From Prevotella sp. UBA6994 (lineage in GTDB: Bacteria; Bacteroidota; Bacteroidia; Bacteroidales; Bacteroidaceae), in NCBI GenBank assembly GCA_002449845.1, contig DJXW01000012.1, forward strand, positions 55,534-90,038: a DNA stretch of 34,505 bases, written 5' to 3'. The notes beneath the pieces were generated by a model. That model saw nothing but the letters and a program-made list of their open reading frames with translations. It had not been told where the DNA came from and ran no database searches. Shown here in pieces: positions 1 through 7,453 of the stretch. Within the stretch, counting starts at the first letter, position 1, and each line of letters opens with the position of its first letter. The translations under genes and the position numbers were made by a program.

Positions 1-848
1 GTCAGCTTAGACTGCTTGTCACCGTGAACGGGAATACATGTTGGGTGAATCTGTACATAAGAAGGATTTGCAAAATAAGCACCCTTACGATAACACTGAA
101 CAGCAGCGGTACAGTTACATCCCATAGCGTTGGTAGAGAGGAAGTATGCGTTTCCGTAACCACCCGTGGCAATCACCACTGCATTGGCAGAGAAACGATG
201 AAGCTTACCTGTGGTGAGGTCTTTGGCAATGATACCACGTGCACGACCGTTCACGATCACCACGTCTTCCATCTCATAACGAGTGAAAAGCTTTACCTTT
301 CCCTCTTCCACCTGACGGCTCAACGAACTATAAGCACCCAGCAAGAGTTGCTGACCTGTTTGTCCCTTGGCGTAGAATGTACGACTTACCTGCGCACCAC
401 CGAAAGAACGGTTTGCCAACATACCGCCGTATTCACGTGCGAAAGGCACACCCTGAGCCACGCATTGGTCAATGATATTGTTAGACACCTCTGCCAAACG
501 ATAAACGTTAGCCTCACGAGCACGATAGTCGCCACCCTTCACGGTATCGTAGAACAAACGATAAACAGAGTCACCGTCGTTCTGATAACACTTAGCGGCA
601 TTGATACCACCTTGAGCTGCGATAGAGTGAGCACGGCGGGGAGAGTCTTGGATACAGAAATTATACACGTTGAAACCCATCTCACCAAGAGAGGCGGCGG
701 CAGAAGCACCTGCCAATCCAGTTCCTACCACGATGACATCAAGTTTCAGTTTGTTCTTAGGATTTACCAGGCGTTGGTGAGCTTTATACTCCTTCCATTT
801 TTCAGCTACTGGACCCTCGGGTATTTTTGAATTTAACACTTTAGCCAT
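1..848 (-). CDS. sdhA: Succinate dehydrogenase/fumarate reductase flavoprotein subunit, 5' part only
   Basis: This is the FAD-binding subunit that interconverts succinate and fumarate at the cytoplasmic face of the membrane. The ATG is the reverse complement of 846-848, and the frame stays open to the left edge, so about 282 codons are present and the C-terminal half lies outside. After a charged N-terminus the protein has a beta-strand and dinucleotide-binding glycine motif (V-I-V-V-G-T-G-L-A-G-A-S-A-A) near residues 41-54, as in the SdhA/FrdA family. It lies 44 bp downstream of the cytochrome b gene on the same strand, the usual Bacteroidetes C-A-B order; an iron-sulfur subunit would be expected just outside the window. 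In these anaerobes the complex normally works as a fumarate reductase on the way to succinate (known for the group, not visible here). The forward-strand open frame over the same DNA is antisense and was not called. Confidence 0.93.
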   Translation of the reverse strand, partial: MAKVLNSKIPEGPVAEKWKEYKAHQRLVNPKNKLKLDVIVVGTGLAGASAAASLGEMGFNVYNFCIQDSPRRAHSIAAQGGINAAKCYQNDGDSVYRLFYDTVKGGDYRAREANVYRLAEVSNNIIDQCVAQGVPFAREYGGMLANRSFGGAQVSRTFYAKGQTGQQLLLGAYSSLSRQVEEGKVKLFTRYEMEDVVIVNGRARGIIAKDLTTGKLHRFSANAVVIATGGYGNAYFLSTNAMGCNCTAAVQCYRKGAYFANPSYVQIHPTCIPVHGDKQSKL

Positions 849-892
849 TTTTTCAAAATTTAAATAATGAAAAATAAAAACAACTCAAACGA

Positions 893-1807
893 TTAGCACT
901 TGCAATCCTCACATTGACAGGGATCACATGAGCAGCCTTCTTTCTCAGCACATTTGCAGGGGTCACACTTGCAATCTACGCATTTGCAGCTTTTCTCCTC
1001 ACCACACTTGCATGGGTCGCATTTGCAATCCTCACACTTGCAAGCTTTCATCATGTCACAAGTTTTAGCAGCCTTGTCGCATGGAGCCTCCATCACGCAT
1101 TCGGTCTTTGCCTTACAGCAATCTGCCTTGCAGAGACTTGGAGCACACTTGAAAGCAAATGACAATACCACTACCAAGAAACCAAGCATGAGAAGTGTGG
1201 TGTAGATGAGTCCAATAACCTTCCAGCGACAGAACCATGTCTTACCATTCCAACCGAAGGTTTGCATGGCACTCCAGAAACCGTGAGAGAGGTGGAACCA
1301 AATTGCCACGATCCAAATCACATACAATACAACGTAAATAGGATTGCTGAAAGTGGTTACAATCTTTCCGAAACCGTCAGCGGGAGCTGGGTCGTAGTGG
1401 ATAGATGGGAACAACTCGGCAAACATCATGTTGTACCAGAAGTTGAACAAGTGAAGCAACAAGCCGAGCAAGATGATGATACCGAGTACCAACATGTTTT
1501 GTGAAGCCCACTCCACTTTTTCAGGCTTAGCCGTCACCTCATAGCGAGAAGCACCACGAGCACGGCGGTTTTGAGCAGTCAGGATGAAAGCATACACGAT
1601 ATGAATAACTGCCAAGGCAGCCAAACCTAAGGTAGCAGCAACAGCATACCAGTTGGCACCGAGCAATTCACAAATCATGTTATAGGCTTCACCCGAGAAA
1701 AGTGCCACGACGTTCATACAGCAGTGGAACGTCAAGAACAGGATAAGTGCAATGCCAGTGACTGACATTACTACTTTTCTACCAATTGATGAATTGATTA
1801 ACCACAT
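893..1807 (-). CDS. sdhC: Succinate dehydrogenase/fumarate reductase cytochrome b subunit with Cys-rich C-terminal tail
   Basis: This is the membrane anchor and quinone/heme subunit of the complex. Five hydrophobic segments are visible at about residues 12-37, 53-77, 104-128, 155-182 and 196-220, with histidines inside them (H28, H69, H119, H172, H175) that are candidates for ligating the two b hemes of this five-helix family. The family usually ends near residue 225-230; this protein runs to 304. The extra part (about residues 221-304, DNA 896-1147) holds 25 cysteines in 84 residues, ending in two 18-residue repeats with the pattern CKCxDCKCDPCKC and a shorter third copy. With a cytoplasmic N-terminus and five helices the tail would face the periplasm. 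That resembles a metallothionein-like metal-binding domain, but no function is known to me. The gene is the first of the operon, with a canonical promoter about 150 bp upstream. Confidence 0.93.
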   Translation of the reverse strand: MWLINSSIGRKVVMSVTGIALILFLTFHCCMNVVALFSGEAYNMICELLGANWYAVAATLGLAALAVIHIVYAFILTAQNRRARGASRYEVTAKPEKVEWASQNMLVLGIIILLGLLLHLFNFWYNMMFAELFPSIHYDPAPADGFGKIVTTFSNPIYVVLYVIWIVAIWFHLSHGFWSAMQTFGWNGKTWFCRWKVIGLIYTTLLMLGFLVVVLSFAFKCAPSLCKADCCKAKTECVMEAPCDKAAKTCDMMKACKCEDCKCDPCKCGEEKSCKCVDCKCDPCKCAEKEGCSCDPCQCEDCKC

Positions 1808-1959
1808 AAATGATTGATTTTAAATTATATAAATTAGTATTTATCTCATAGAATCATTTGTAATGAGCCCGTCAAACGTATTGCCTTTTACCGATAAAAG
1901 GTAATGACAAACAAAAGGTACAATCATCTTATTTAGGTATTGCATCCTTCTTTTGATTG

Positions 1960-1990
1960 CAAAAATACCATTTTTTAGTGATACTACAAA
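1960..1990 (-). promoter_or_regulatory. sdhC-sdhA promoter, Bacteroidetes type
   Basis: On the minus strand TTTG (1990-1987) is followed after 19 bp by TATTTTTG (1967-1960), matching the Bacteroidetes -33 TTTG and -7 TAnnTTTG elements with their normal spacing. Transcription would begin near 1953-1956 and give a leader of roughly 145-150 nt carrying the hairpin at 1884-1901. Confidence 0.75.
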
Positions 1991-2193
1991 GCATTTTTAA
2001 AAAAATCTTAATATTTTTGCTATATATATTAAAAAGAGGAAAGAAGAAAGCTATGGTTTACGAAGGCTAAAGATGATGTTTACACCTTGCAAAGATATGG
2101 TTTGCATCTCGCAAACGTATGGTCTTCTGTTTCATTATCATGCAAATCTTTGCTTTTTACAAACAATAACCTACATAATTGCAAAAGATTTTG

Positions 2194-2201
2194 TAATTTT
2201 G
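2194..2201 (+). promoter_or_regulatory. mnmG -7 element four bases from the start codon
   Basis: TAATTTTG matches TAnnTTTG and ends only four bases before the ATG at 2206. If it is the true promoter, transcription starts at or next to the A of the ATG and the mRNA is leaderless. No clear -33 TTTG is seen at the expected distance. Confidence 0.5.
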
Positions 2202-2205
2202 CCAC

Positions 2206-4077
2206 ATGATTCTAAAATACGACGTTTTGATTATCGGTGGCGGACATGCAGGATGTGAAGCCGCATGTGCCAGTGCCAACATGGGCGCAAAGACTTGTTT
2301 GGTGACGATAGACATGAACAAGATTGCACAGATGTCTTGTAACCCTGCCGTTGGAGGCATTGCCAAAGGGCAAATAGTTAGGGAGATTGATGCATTGGGA
2401 GGAATGATGGGACTGGTAACCGACAAGACTGCCATTCAGTTCAGGATGCTCAACCGCTCGAAAGGTCCTGCGGTGTGGTCGCCACGTGCTCAATGCGACA
2501 GGGGGAAATTTATTTGGGAATGGAGAACCACCCTCGACCATACCGACAACCTTGACATCTGGCAAGACCAAGCCGATGAACTGCTCGTGGAAAACGGCGA
2601 GGCGGTGGGCGTGAGAACCATCTGGGGAGCAGAGCTACGTGCCAAGAGCATCGTGATTACCGCTGGAACATTTCTCAACGGATTGATGCACATCGGACGG
2701 AAACAGGTGGTGGGCGGAAGAATTGCCGAGCCTGCCGTCTTCCATCTCACGGAGAGCATTGCCCAACACGGCATTCAGGTGGGAAGGATGAAAACGGGAA
2801 CTCCCGTGCGCATTGATAAGCGAAGCGTGCATTTTGAGGACATGAACATTCAAGTGGGCGAAAACGATTACCATCAGTTTAGCTACATGGGCGAACCTCG
2901 GCACTTGGAGCAGTTGCCTTGTTGGGAATGTTACACCAACAAGGAGGTTCACGAGACTTTGCGTGGGGGGTTGGCTGACTCTCCTCTATACAATGGACAG
3001 ATTCAATCCATAGGTCCTCGTTATTGTCCTTCAATAGAAACCAAGCTCATGACTTTCCCTGACCGCGACCAGCACTTGCTTTTCTTGGAACCAGAGGGGG
3101 AGAATACGAATGAGATGTACTTGAACGGATTCTCGTCGTCAATGCCTATGGATGTTCAAATTGCTGCCATCAGGAAAATTCCTGCACTTAGAGATGCAAG
3201 GGTTTACCGCCCTGGCTACGCAATAGAATATGATTACTTTGACCCAACGCAACTGAAACATTCATTAGAGTCGAAAGTGGTGAAGGGTTTGTTCTTTGCC
3301 GGACAGGTGAACGGTACTACTGGCTATGAGGAAGCGGGCGGTCAAGGATTGGTGGCTGGTGTAAATGCTGCCTTGCATTGCGTAGGCGACAAGACATTTA
3401 CCATGCACAGAGACGAATCGTATATCGGTGTGCTCATTGACGACTTGGTCACTAAAGGCGTAGATGAACCATATAGGATGTTTACCTCAAGGGCTGAATA
3501 TCGTATCTTGCTGAGACAAGACGATGCAGACGCAAGATTGACTGAGAAAGCATACGCTTTGGGCATTGCCAAACATGACAGATACAACTGGTGGATGGAG
3601 AAGAAGGAGAATTTGCAACGCATCGTGGACTATTGCAACAACACTTCGGTGAAGCCTGCTTTGGTAAATGGATTTTTGGAATCATTAGGCACTGCCCCAC
3701 TCCACGGCTCCGTGAAGATTGCCGACCTCATTGCCCGTCCTCAAGTGAACATGAAAAACTTGAGTGAACAACTGCCATCATTGAAAGCTGTACTGGAGGC
3801 TTGCGCTAACCGCGTAGAGGAAATCACCGAAGAAGCAGAAATCAGCATCAAATATAAAGGATATATAGAACGCGAGCGTGTGTTTGCCGACAAGATGCAC
3901 CGCTTGGAGAACATTCGTATCAAGGGTAGATTCGACTACCCTAACATCAACGACCTCTCAACGGAATGTAGGCAGAAACTGGAACGCATACAACCCGAAA
4001 CCCTGGCTCAAGCCAGTAGGATTCCTGGGGTAAGTCCAAGCGACATTAACGTATTACTTGTACTGCTCGGAAGATAA
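2206..4077 (+). CDS. mnmG: tRNA uridine-5-carboxymethylaminomethyl(34) synthesis enzyme MnmG (GidA)
   Basis: This is the FAD-dependent partner of MnmE. Together they build the cmnm5 group on the wobble uridine of tRNAs reading NNA/NNG codons. The N-terminus (residues 5-20) has the FAD fold with the motif G-G-G-H-A-G-C-E-A-A. The family signature C-N-P-A-V-G-G-I-A-K-G-Q follows near residue 46, then G-T-F-L-N-G near residue 153, and a helical GidA C-terminal domain ending near 623. The length of 623 residues is normal. The start ATG directly follows the start of the alpha/beta fold, and no upstream in-frame alternative is needed. mnmG often lies near the chromosome origin, which fits the two parS-like sites just downstream. 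Base composition is clearly more GC-rich than uvrC and the genes after it. Confidence 0.97.
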   Translation: MILKYDVLIIGGGHAGCEAACASANMGAKTCLVTIDMNKIAQMSCNPAVGGIAKGQIVREIDALGGMMGLVTDKTAIQFRMLNRSKGPAVWSPRAQCDRGKFIWEWRTTLDHTDNLDIWQDQADELLVENGEAVGVRTIWGAELRAKSIVITAGTFLNGLMHIGRKQVVGGRIAEPAVFHLTESIAQHGIQVGRMKTGTPVRIDKRSVHFEDMNIQVGENDYHQFSYMGEPRHLEQLPCWECYTNKEVHETLRGGLADSPLYNGQIQSIGPRYCPSIETKLMTFPDRDQHLLFLEPEGENTNEMYLNGFSSSMPMDVQIAAIRKIPALRDARVYRPGYAIEYDYFDPTQLKHSLESKVVKGLFFAGQVNGTTGYEEAGGQGLVAGVNAALHCVGDKTFTMHRDESYIGVLIDDLVTKGVDEPYRMFTSRAEYRILLRQDDADARLTEKAYALGIAKHDRYNWWMEKKENLQRIVDYCNNTSVKPALVNGFLESLGTAPLHGSVKIADLIARPQVNMKNLSEQLPSLKAVLEACANRVEEITEEAEISIKYKGYIERERVFADKMHRLENIRIKGRFDYPNINDLSTECRQKLERIQPETLAQASRIPGVSPSDINVLLVLLGR

Positions 4078-4120
4078 TTCCGCAACGCCTGTTAAACAGA
4101 TTTTAACAATCCGAACAACA

Positions 4121-4136
4121 CGTTCCACGTGAAACA
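4121..4136. promoter_or_regulatory. parS-like ParB binding site 1
   Basis: CGTTCCACGTGAAACA matches the widely conserved parS pattern TGTTnCACGTGnAACA at 15 of 16 positions; only the first base differs. It lies between mnmG and apt. parS sites nucleate ParB for chromosome segregation and cluster near the origin. Confidence 0.75.
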
Positions 4137-4169
4137 AAAGAGTGAAAATAACAACTTAAACCATAGGAT

Positions 4170-4700
4170 ATGAACAACAAATTATTACTTGACAATCTGC
4201 GTTGCATACCAGATTGGCCCATCAAGGGTGTGAACTTCAGAGACGTCACTACCCTATTCAAGAACCCTGATTGCATCAAGGAAATCAATCAAGAAATGTT
4301 GAACCTTTACAAAGACAAAGGCATTACCAAAATCGTAGGCATTGAGTCGCGTGGCTTTGTCATGTCTTCAGCGCTTGCCATAGAGTTGGGAGCAGGCGTG
4401 GTGCTTTGCAGGAAGCCAGGTAAGTTGCCCTGCGCCACCGTACAGGAAAGCTACGAAAAGGAATACGGCATAGACACCATCGAGATTCATGAGGATGCTA
4501 TCACCGAAGATGATATAGTGCTGTTGCACGATGACCTTCTGGCAACGGGCGGAACCATGAAGGCTGCTTGCAACTTGGTGAAGAAGTTCCACCCCAAGAA
4601 GATTTACGTCAACTTCATCATAGAACTGGTGAACGAGGGATTGAATGGGAGAGCAGGATTTGACCCCGACGTAGAAGTAACCACACTATTGCAAATCTAA
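4170..4700 (+). CDS. apt: Adenine phosphoribosyltransferase
   Basis: This cytosolic purine salvage enzyme converts adenine and PRPP to AMP and pyrophosphate. At 176 residues it has the normal length of the short bacterial family. The N-terminus L-R-C-I-P-D-W-P-I-K-G-V-N-F-R-D is typical (residues 10-25), and the PRPP-binding loop is clear near residues 112-126 (V-L-L-H-D-D-L-L-A-T-G-G-T-M-K). The gene lies 92 bp after mnmG, with a parS-like site in the gap, and is followed at once by a strong terminator, so it may be transcribed with mnmG or alone. No Bacteroidetes promoter box was seen directly upstream. Confidence 0.96.
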   Translation: MNNKLLLDNLRCIPDWPIKGVNFRDVTTLFKNPDCIKEINQEMLNLYKDKGITKIVGIESRGFVMSSALAIELGAGVVLCRKPGKLPCATVQESYEKEYGIDTIEIHEDAITEDDIVLLHDDLLATGGTMKAACNLVKKFHPKKIYVNFIIELVNEGLNGRAGFDPDVEVTTLLQI

Positions 4701-4708
4701 CACAACAT

Positions 4709-4744
4709 GAAAGGTCGTGAGAACAATTGTTTTCACGACCTTTC
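4709..4744 (+). terminator. Terminator after apt
   Basis: A 12-bp perfect inverted repeat, GAAAGGTCGTGA (4709-4720) with TCACGACCTTTC (4733-4744), encloses a 12-base loop that can pair further (AAC/GTT). It begins 9 bp after the apt stop codon. Confidence 0.85.
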
Positions 4745-4748
4745 TTTA

Positions 4749-4764
4749 CGTTCCACGTGGAACA
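4749..4764. promoter_or_regulatory. parS-like ParB binding site 2
   Basis: CGTTCCACGTGGAACA is 15 of 16 to TGTTnCACGTGnAACA and almost perfectly palindromic. It lies 4 bp after the apt terminator and 37 bp before uvrC. It is the second such site within 630 bp, and both are intergenic. Confidence 0.78.
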
Positions 4765-4801
4765 CAAATCAATAAAACATCCCTAAATAAAGGCAACTAA
4801 C

Positions 4802-6631
4802 ATGAACAAGGAAGAAAACGAGAACAGACTAACAAAGCTCAAAAACATCGTATTAAATATGCCTGACAAACCAGGTAGCTATCAATTCTACGACAAGGAT
4901 CATACAATTATCTATGTAGGTAAGGCTAAGAGTTTGAAGAATCGTGTTTCTTCGTATTTCCACAAGGAAGTGGACCGATACAAGACAAAGGTGTTAGTGA
5001 GCAAAATATGGGACATCAGTTACACGGTAGTCAACACGGAAGAGGATGCTTTACTTTTAGAGAATAGTCTTATCAAGAAATACAATCCAAGATATAATGT
5101 ATTGCTGAAAGACGGTAAGACTTATCCAAGTATATGTGTAACTAAAGAGTATTTTCCGAGAATATTCAAGACACGAACAATCAATAAGAGATTTGGTACT
5201 TTTTACGGTCCGTATTCTCACATCTCAAGTATGTATGCGATATTGGAACTCATTAACAAATTATGGAAGCCAAGGACGTGTAAGTTTGCGATTACTAAAG
5301 AAGGCATAGAGCAAAAGAAATACAAAGCATGTTTAGAATATCACATTCACAACTGTAATGCTCCTTGTATCGGCAAGCAATCTTACGAGGATTATCAAGA
5401 GAATATTGCTCAGGCAAGAGAAATACTCAAAGGAAATACACGCGAAATCAGTAAGATGCTTTACGAGGAAATGCAAAGCAAAGCAAGTGAATTGAAATTT
5501 GAAGAAGCGGAAATATTAAAAAAGAAATACTTGATGATAGAGAATTTTTGCGCAAAAAGCGAGGTGGTAAGTCAAACCATCAACGACGTAGATGTATTTA
5601 CTATTATCGACGATGACGAAAAGAAAAATGCTTATATCAACTATATTCACGTAAAAAATGGTACGATAAACCAAAGTTTTACCTACGAATACAAAAGAAA
5701 ACTGGATGAAAGTGATGAGGAATTACTGATTACTGCCATTACAGAGATTAGAAATAAGTTTCATTCTACGGCTAAAGAAATCATTGTCCCATTTGAAATG
5801 GAATGGAAAATGAAAGATGCTACATTCTTTATTCCCCAACGTGGCGACAAGAAACATTTATTGGATTTATCAGAAATGAATGGCAAACAATATAAGTTTG
5901 ACCGTCTCAAACAAGCAGAGAAACTGAATCCAGAGCAAAAACAAACACGACTGATGAAGGAATTGCAAGAGAAGCTAAAGCTAAACAAACTACCCTATCA
6001 CATAGAATGTTTCGACAATTCTAATATTTTCGGAACAGATGCTGTAGCTGGTTGTGTGGTTTTCAAAGGAATGAAACCATCTAAGAAAGATTACAGGAAA
6101 TATAATATCAAGACAGTTGTTGGAGCAGACGATTACGCTTCTATGCACGAAGTAGTTTACAGACGTTATCATAGAATGATAGAAGAAGGCACTCCCCTAC
6201 CCGACCTCATCATTACAGATGGTGGAAAAGGACAAATGGAGGTAGTAAGAAAAGCGGTGGAATATGATTTAGGACTAACAATTCCCATCGCAGGATTGGC
6301 AAAAGACAATCGGCATAGGACAAACGAACTACTATACGGTTGGCCTCCACAAACGATAGGAATTGATATTAAGAGCGAATTGTTCAAGGTTTTAACTCAA
6401 ATACAGGATGAAGTTCACCGCTATGCAATTACCTTCCATAGGGAAAAACGCTCAAAACATGCTTTACATAGTGAATTGGATGACATCAAAGGAATTGGAC
6501 CAAAGACAAAGGAAGGTTTGTTGAAGCAATTTAAAACCGTCAAGAACATCAAGGAACAGGATTTAGAGGCTTTGTCGCAGGTTATTGGACAAGCAAAAGC
6601 ATCTATCGTTTACAATTATTTTCATGAATAA
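4802..6631 (+). CDS. uvrC: Excinuclease ABC subunit C
   Basis: UvrC makes both incisions in nucleotide excision repair after UvrA and UvrB have found the lesion. The 609 residues show the full domain order. A GIY-YIG nuclease lies near residues 20-95 (P-G-S-Y-Q-F-Y then I-I-Y-V-G-K-A). A UVR/UvrB-binding helix pair is near 215-250 (E-L-K-F-E-E-A-E). The RNase H-like C-terminal nuclease has its acidic site in E-C-F-D-N-S-N near residue 402 and I-I-T-D-G-G-K-G-Q near 470. A helix-hairpin-helix end contains D-I-K-G-I-G-P-K-T near 562. The gene is noticeably richer in A+T than mnmG and apt. It starts the run uvrC, dtd, mazG-like, deoC. Confidence 0.97.
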   Translation: MNKEENENRLTKLKNIVLNMPDKPGSYQFYDKDHTIIYVGKAKSLKNRVSSYFHKEVDRYKTKVLVSKIWDISYTVVNTEEDALLLENSLIKKYNPRYNVLLKDGKTYPSICVTKEYFPRIFKTRTINKRFGTFYGPYSHISSMYAILELINKLWKPRTCKFAITKEGIEQKKYKACLEYHIHNCNAPCIGKQSYEDYQENIAQAREILKGNTREISKMLYEEMQSKASELKFEEAEILKKKYLMIENFCAKSEVVSQTINDVDVFTIIDDDEKKNAYINYIHVKNGTINQSFTYEYKRKLDESDEELLITAITEIRNKFHSTAKEIIVPFEMEWKMKDATFFIPQRGDKKHLLDLSEMNGKQYKFDRLKQAEKLNPEQKQTRLMKELQEKLKLNKLPYHIECFDNSNIFGTDAVAGCVVFKGMKPSKKDYRKYNIKTVVGADDYASMHEVVYRRYHRMIEEGTPLPDLIITDGGKGQMEVVRKAVEYDLGLTIPIAGLAKDNRHRTNELLYGWPPQTIGIDIKSELFKVLTQIQDEVHRYAITFHREKRSKHALHSELDDIKGIGPKTKEGLLKQFKTVKNIKEQDLEALSQVIGQAKASIVYNYFHE

Positions 6632-6655
6632 AGAGAGAATATAGAATAAATTTCA

Positions 6656-6663
6656 TAAATTTG
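6656..6663 (+). promoter_or_regulatory. dtd -7 element four bases from the start codon
   Basis: TAAATTTG fits TAnnTTTG and ends four bases before the dtd ATG at 6668, exactly the spacing seen at mnmG. This would give dtd-mazG-deoC their own, probably leaderless, transcript in addition to read-through from uvrC. No good -33 element is visible. Confidence 0.5.
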
Positions 6664-6667
6664 CAGC

Positions 6668-7120
6668 ATGAGAGTAGTAATACAACGAGTAACACACGCA
6701 TCAGTTACCATTAACGGAATGGTTAAGTCGAGTATTGGTAACGGATTTCTCCTTTTATTGGGTATAGAGGAGAGTGATGGTCATGAAGATATTGATTGGC
6801 TGGTAAAGAAAATCACGAACGTACGTGTTTTTGATGATGAAAAAGGTATAATGAACCGTTCTATCATGGATGTTGGTGGTGAATTTCTCGTTATTAGTCA
6901 ATTCACATTGTTTGCTTCATATAAAAAAGGAAACAGACCCAGTTGGTTCAGGGCTGCCAAACATGAGATTTCCATTCCTTTATACAATGAATTTTGCGAT
7001 AAATTAGGCTTAGAATCTCAATTAAACGTCAAGACAGGTGAATTTGGCGCAGAGATGAAGGTGGAATTATTAAACGATGGACCAGTGACAATTTGCATGG
7101 ACACGAAAAATAAAGAGTAA
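6668..7120 (+). CDS. dtd: D-aminoacyl-tRNA deacylase
   Basis: Dtd hydrolyses D-amino acids (and glycine from mischarged tRNAs) off tRNA, keeping translation chirally clean. The length of 150 residues is that of the family. Both active-site signatures are present: S-Q-F-T-L near residues 78-82, and the cross-subunit motif N-D-G-P-V-T-I near 136-142 (family form N-x-G-P-V-T). The start M-R-V-V-I-Q-R-V is the canonical N-terminus. It is 36 bp after uvrC and 2 bp before the MazG-like gene, so at least the latter two are translated from one message. Confidence 0.97.
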   Translation: MRVVIQRVTHASVTINGMVKSSIGNGFLLLLGIEESDGHEDIDWLVKKITNVRVFDDEKGIMNRSIMDVGGEFLVISQFTLFASYKKGNRPSWFRAAKHEISIPLYNEFCDKLGLESQLNVKTGEFGAEMKVELLNDGPVTICMDTKNKE

Positions 7121-7122
7121 AT

Positions 7123-7449
7123 ATGACGATAAAAGAGGCACAAGAGAAAGTTGATCATTGGATAAAAGAATACGGAGTAAGGTATTTCAGCGAACTAACC
7201 AATATGGCTGTATTGACGGAAGAAGTTGGCGAATTAGCTCGTATAATTGCCCGAAAGTATGGTGATCAAAGTTTTAAGGATGGAGAAAAGGATAATTTAG
7301 GTGAGGAAATGGCAGATGTACTATGGGTTTTACTCTGTTTAGCCAATCAAACGGGTGTTGACCTGACTGAAGAATTTGCCAAAAACATGGAAAAGAAAAC
7401 AAAAAGAGATAGTTTAAGACATATACATAACCCAAAATTAAAAGCATAA
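7123..7449 (+). CDS. MazG-like nucleotide pyrophosphohydrolase
   Basis: This small all-alpha hydrolase is predicted to cleave nucleoside triphosphates to monophosphates and pyrophosphate, most likely to clear damaged or surplus dNTPs. In 108 residues it carries the MazG/dUTPase-like metal site: T-E-E-V-G-E-L-A-R near residues 31-39 and G-E-E-M-A-D-V-L-W near 65-73, matching the E-E-x-x-E ... E-x-x-D pattern. The single-domain length separates it from full MazG (about 260 residues), so I give no symbol. It sits 2 bp after dtd and 4 bp before deoC. The substrate cannot be read from sequence. Confidence 0.9.
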   Translation: MTIKEAQEKVDHWIKEYGVRYFSELTNMAVLTEEVGELARIIARKYGDQSFKDGEKDNLGEEMADVLWVLLCLANQTGVDLTEEFAKNMEKKTKRDSLRHIHNPKLKA

Positions 7450-7453
7450 TATC

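Larger units (their letters stand above)
1808..2205. other. Divergent intergenic region between sdhC and mnmG
   Basis: About 400 bp without a gene. It holds the leftward sdhC promoter (1960-1990), a hairpin in the predicted sdhC leader (CCTTTTA at 1884-1890 pairing with TAAAAGG at 1895-1901, 4-base loop), and near 2089-2123 two direct copies of GCAAAnnTATGGT-like sequence (2089-2101 and 2111-2123). A leftward TATCTTTG element at 2097-2090 may be a second promoter, but it has no well spaced -33 box. The mnmG -7 element lies at its right end. Confidence 0.6.

Noticed and set aside
24..830. Long forward open frame of 268 residues at the left edge
   Set aside because: It is antisense to the clearly recognisable sdhA flavoprotein frame and has no family features.
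2073..2258. Small forward ORF of 61 residues before mnmG
   Set aside because: It overlaps the mnmG start in another frame, contains the mnmG promoter element and has no protein-like pattern.
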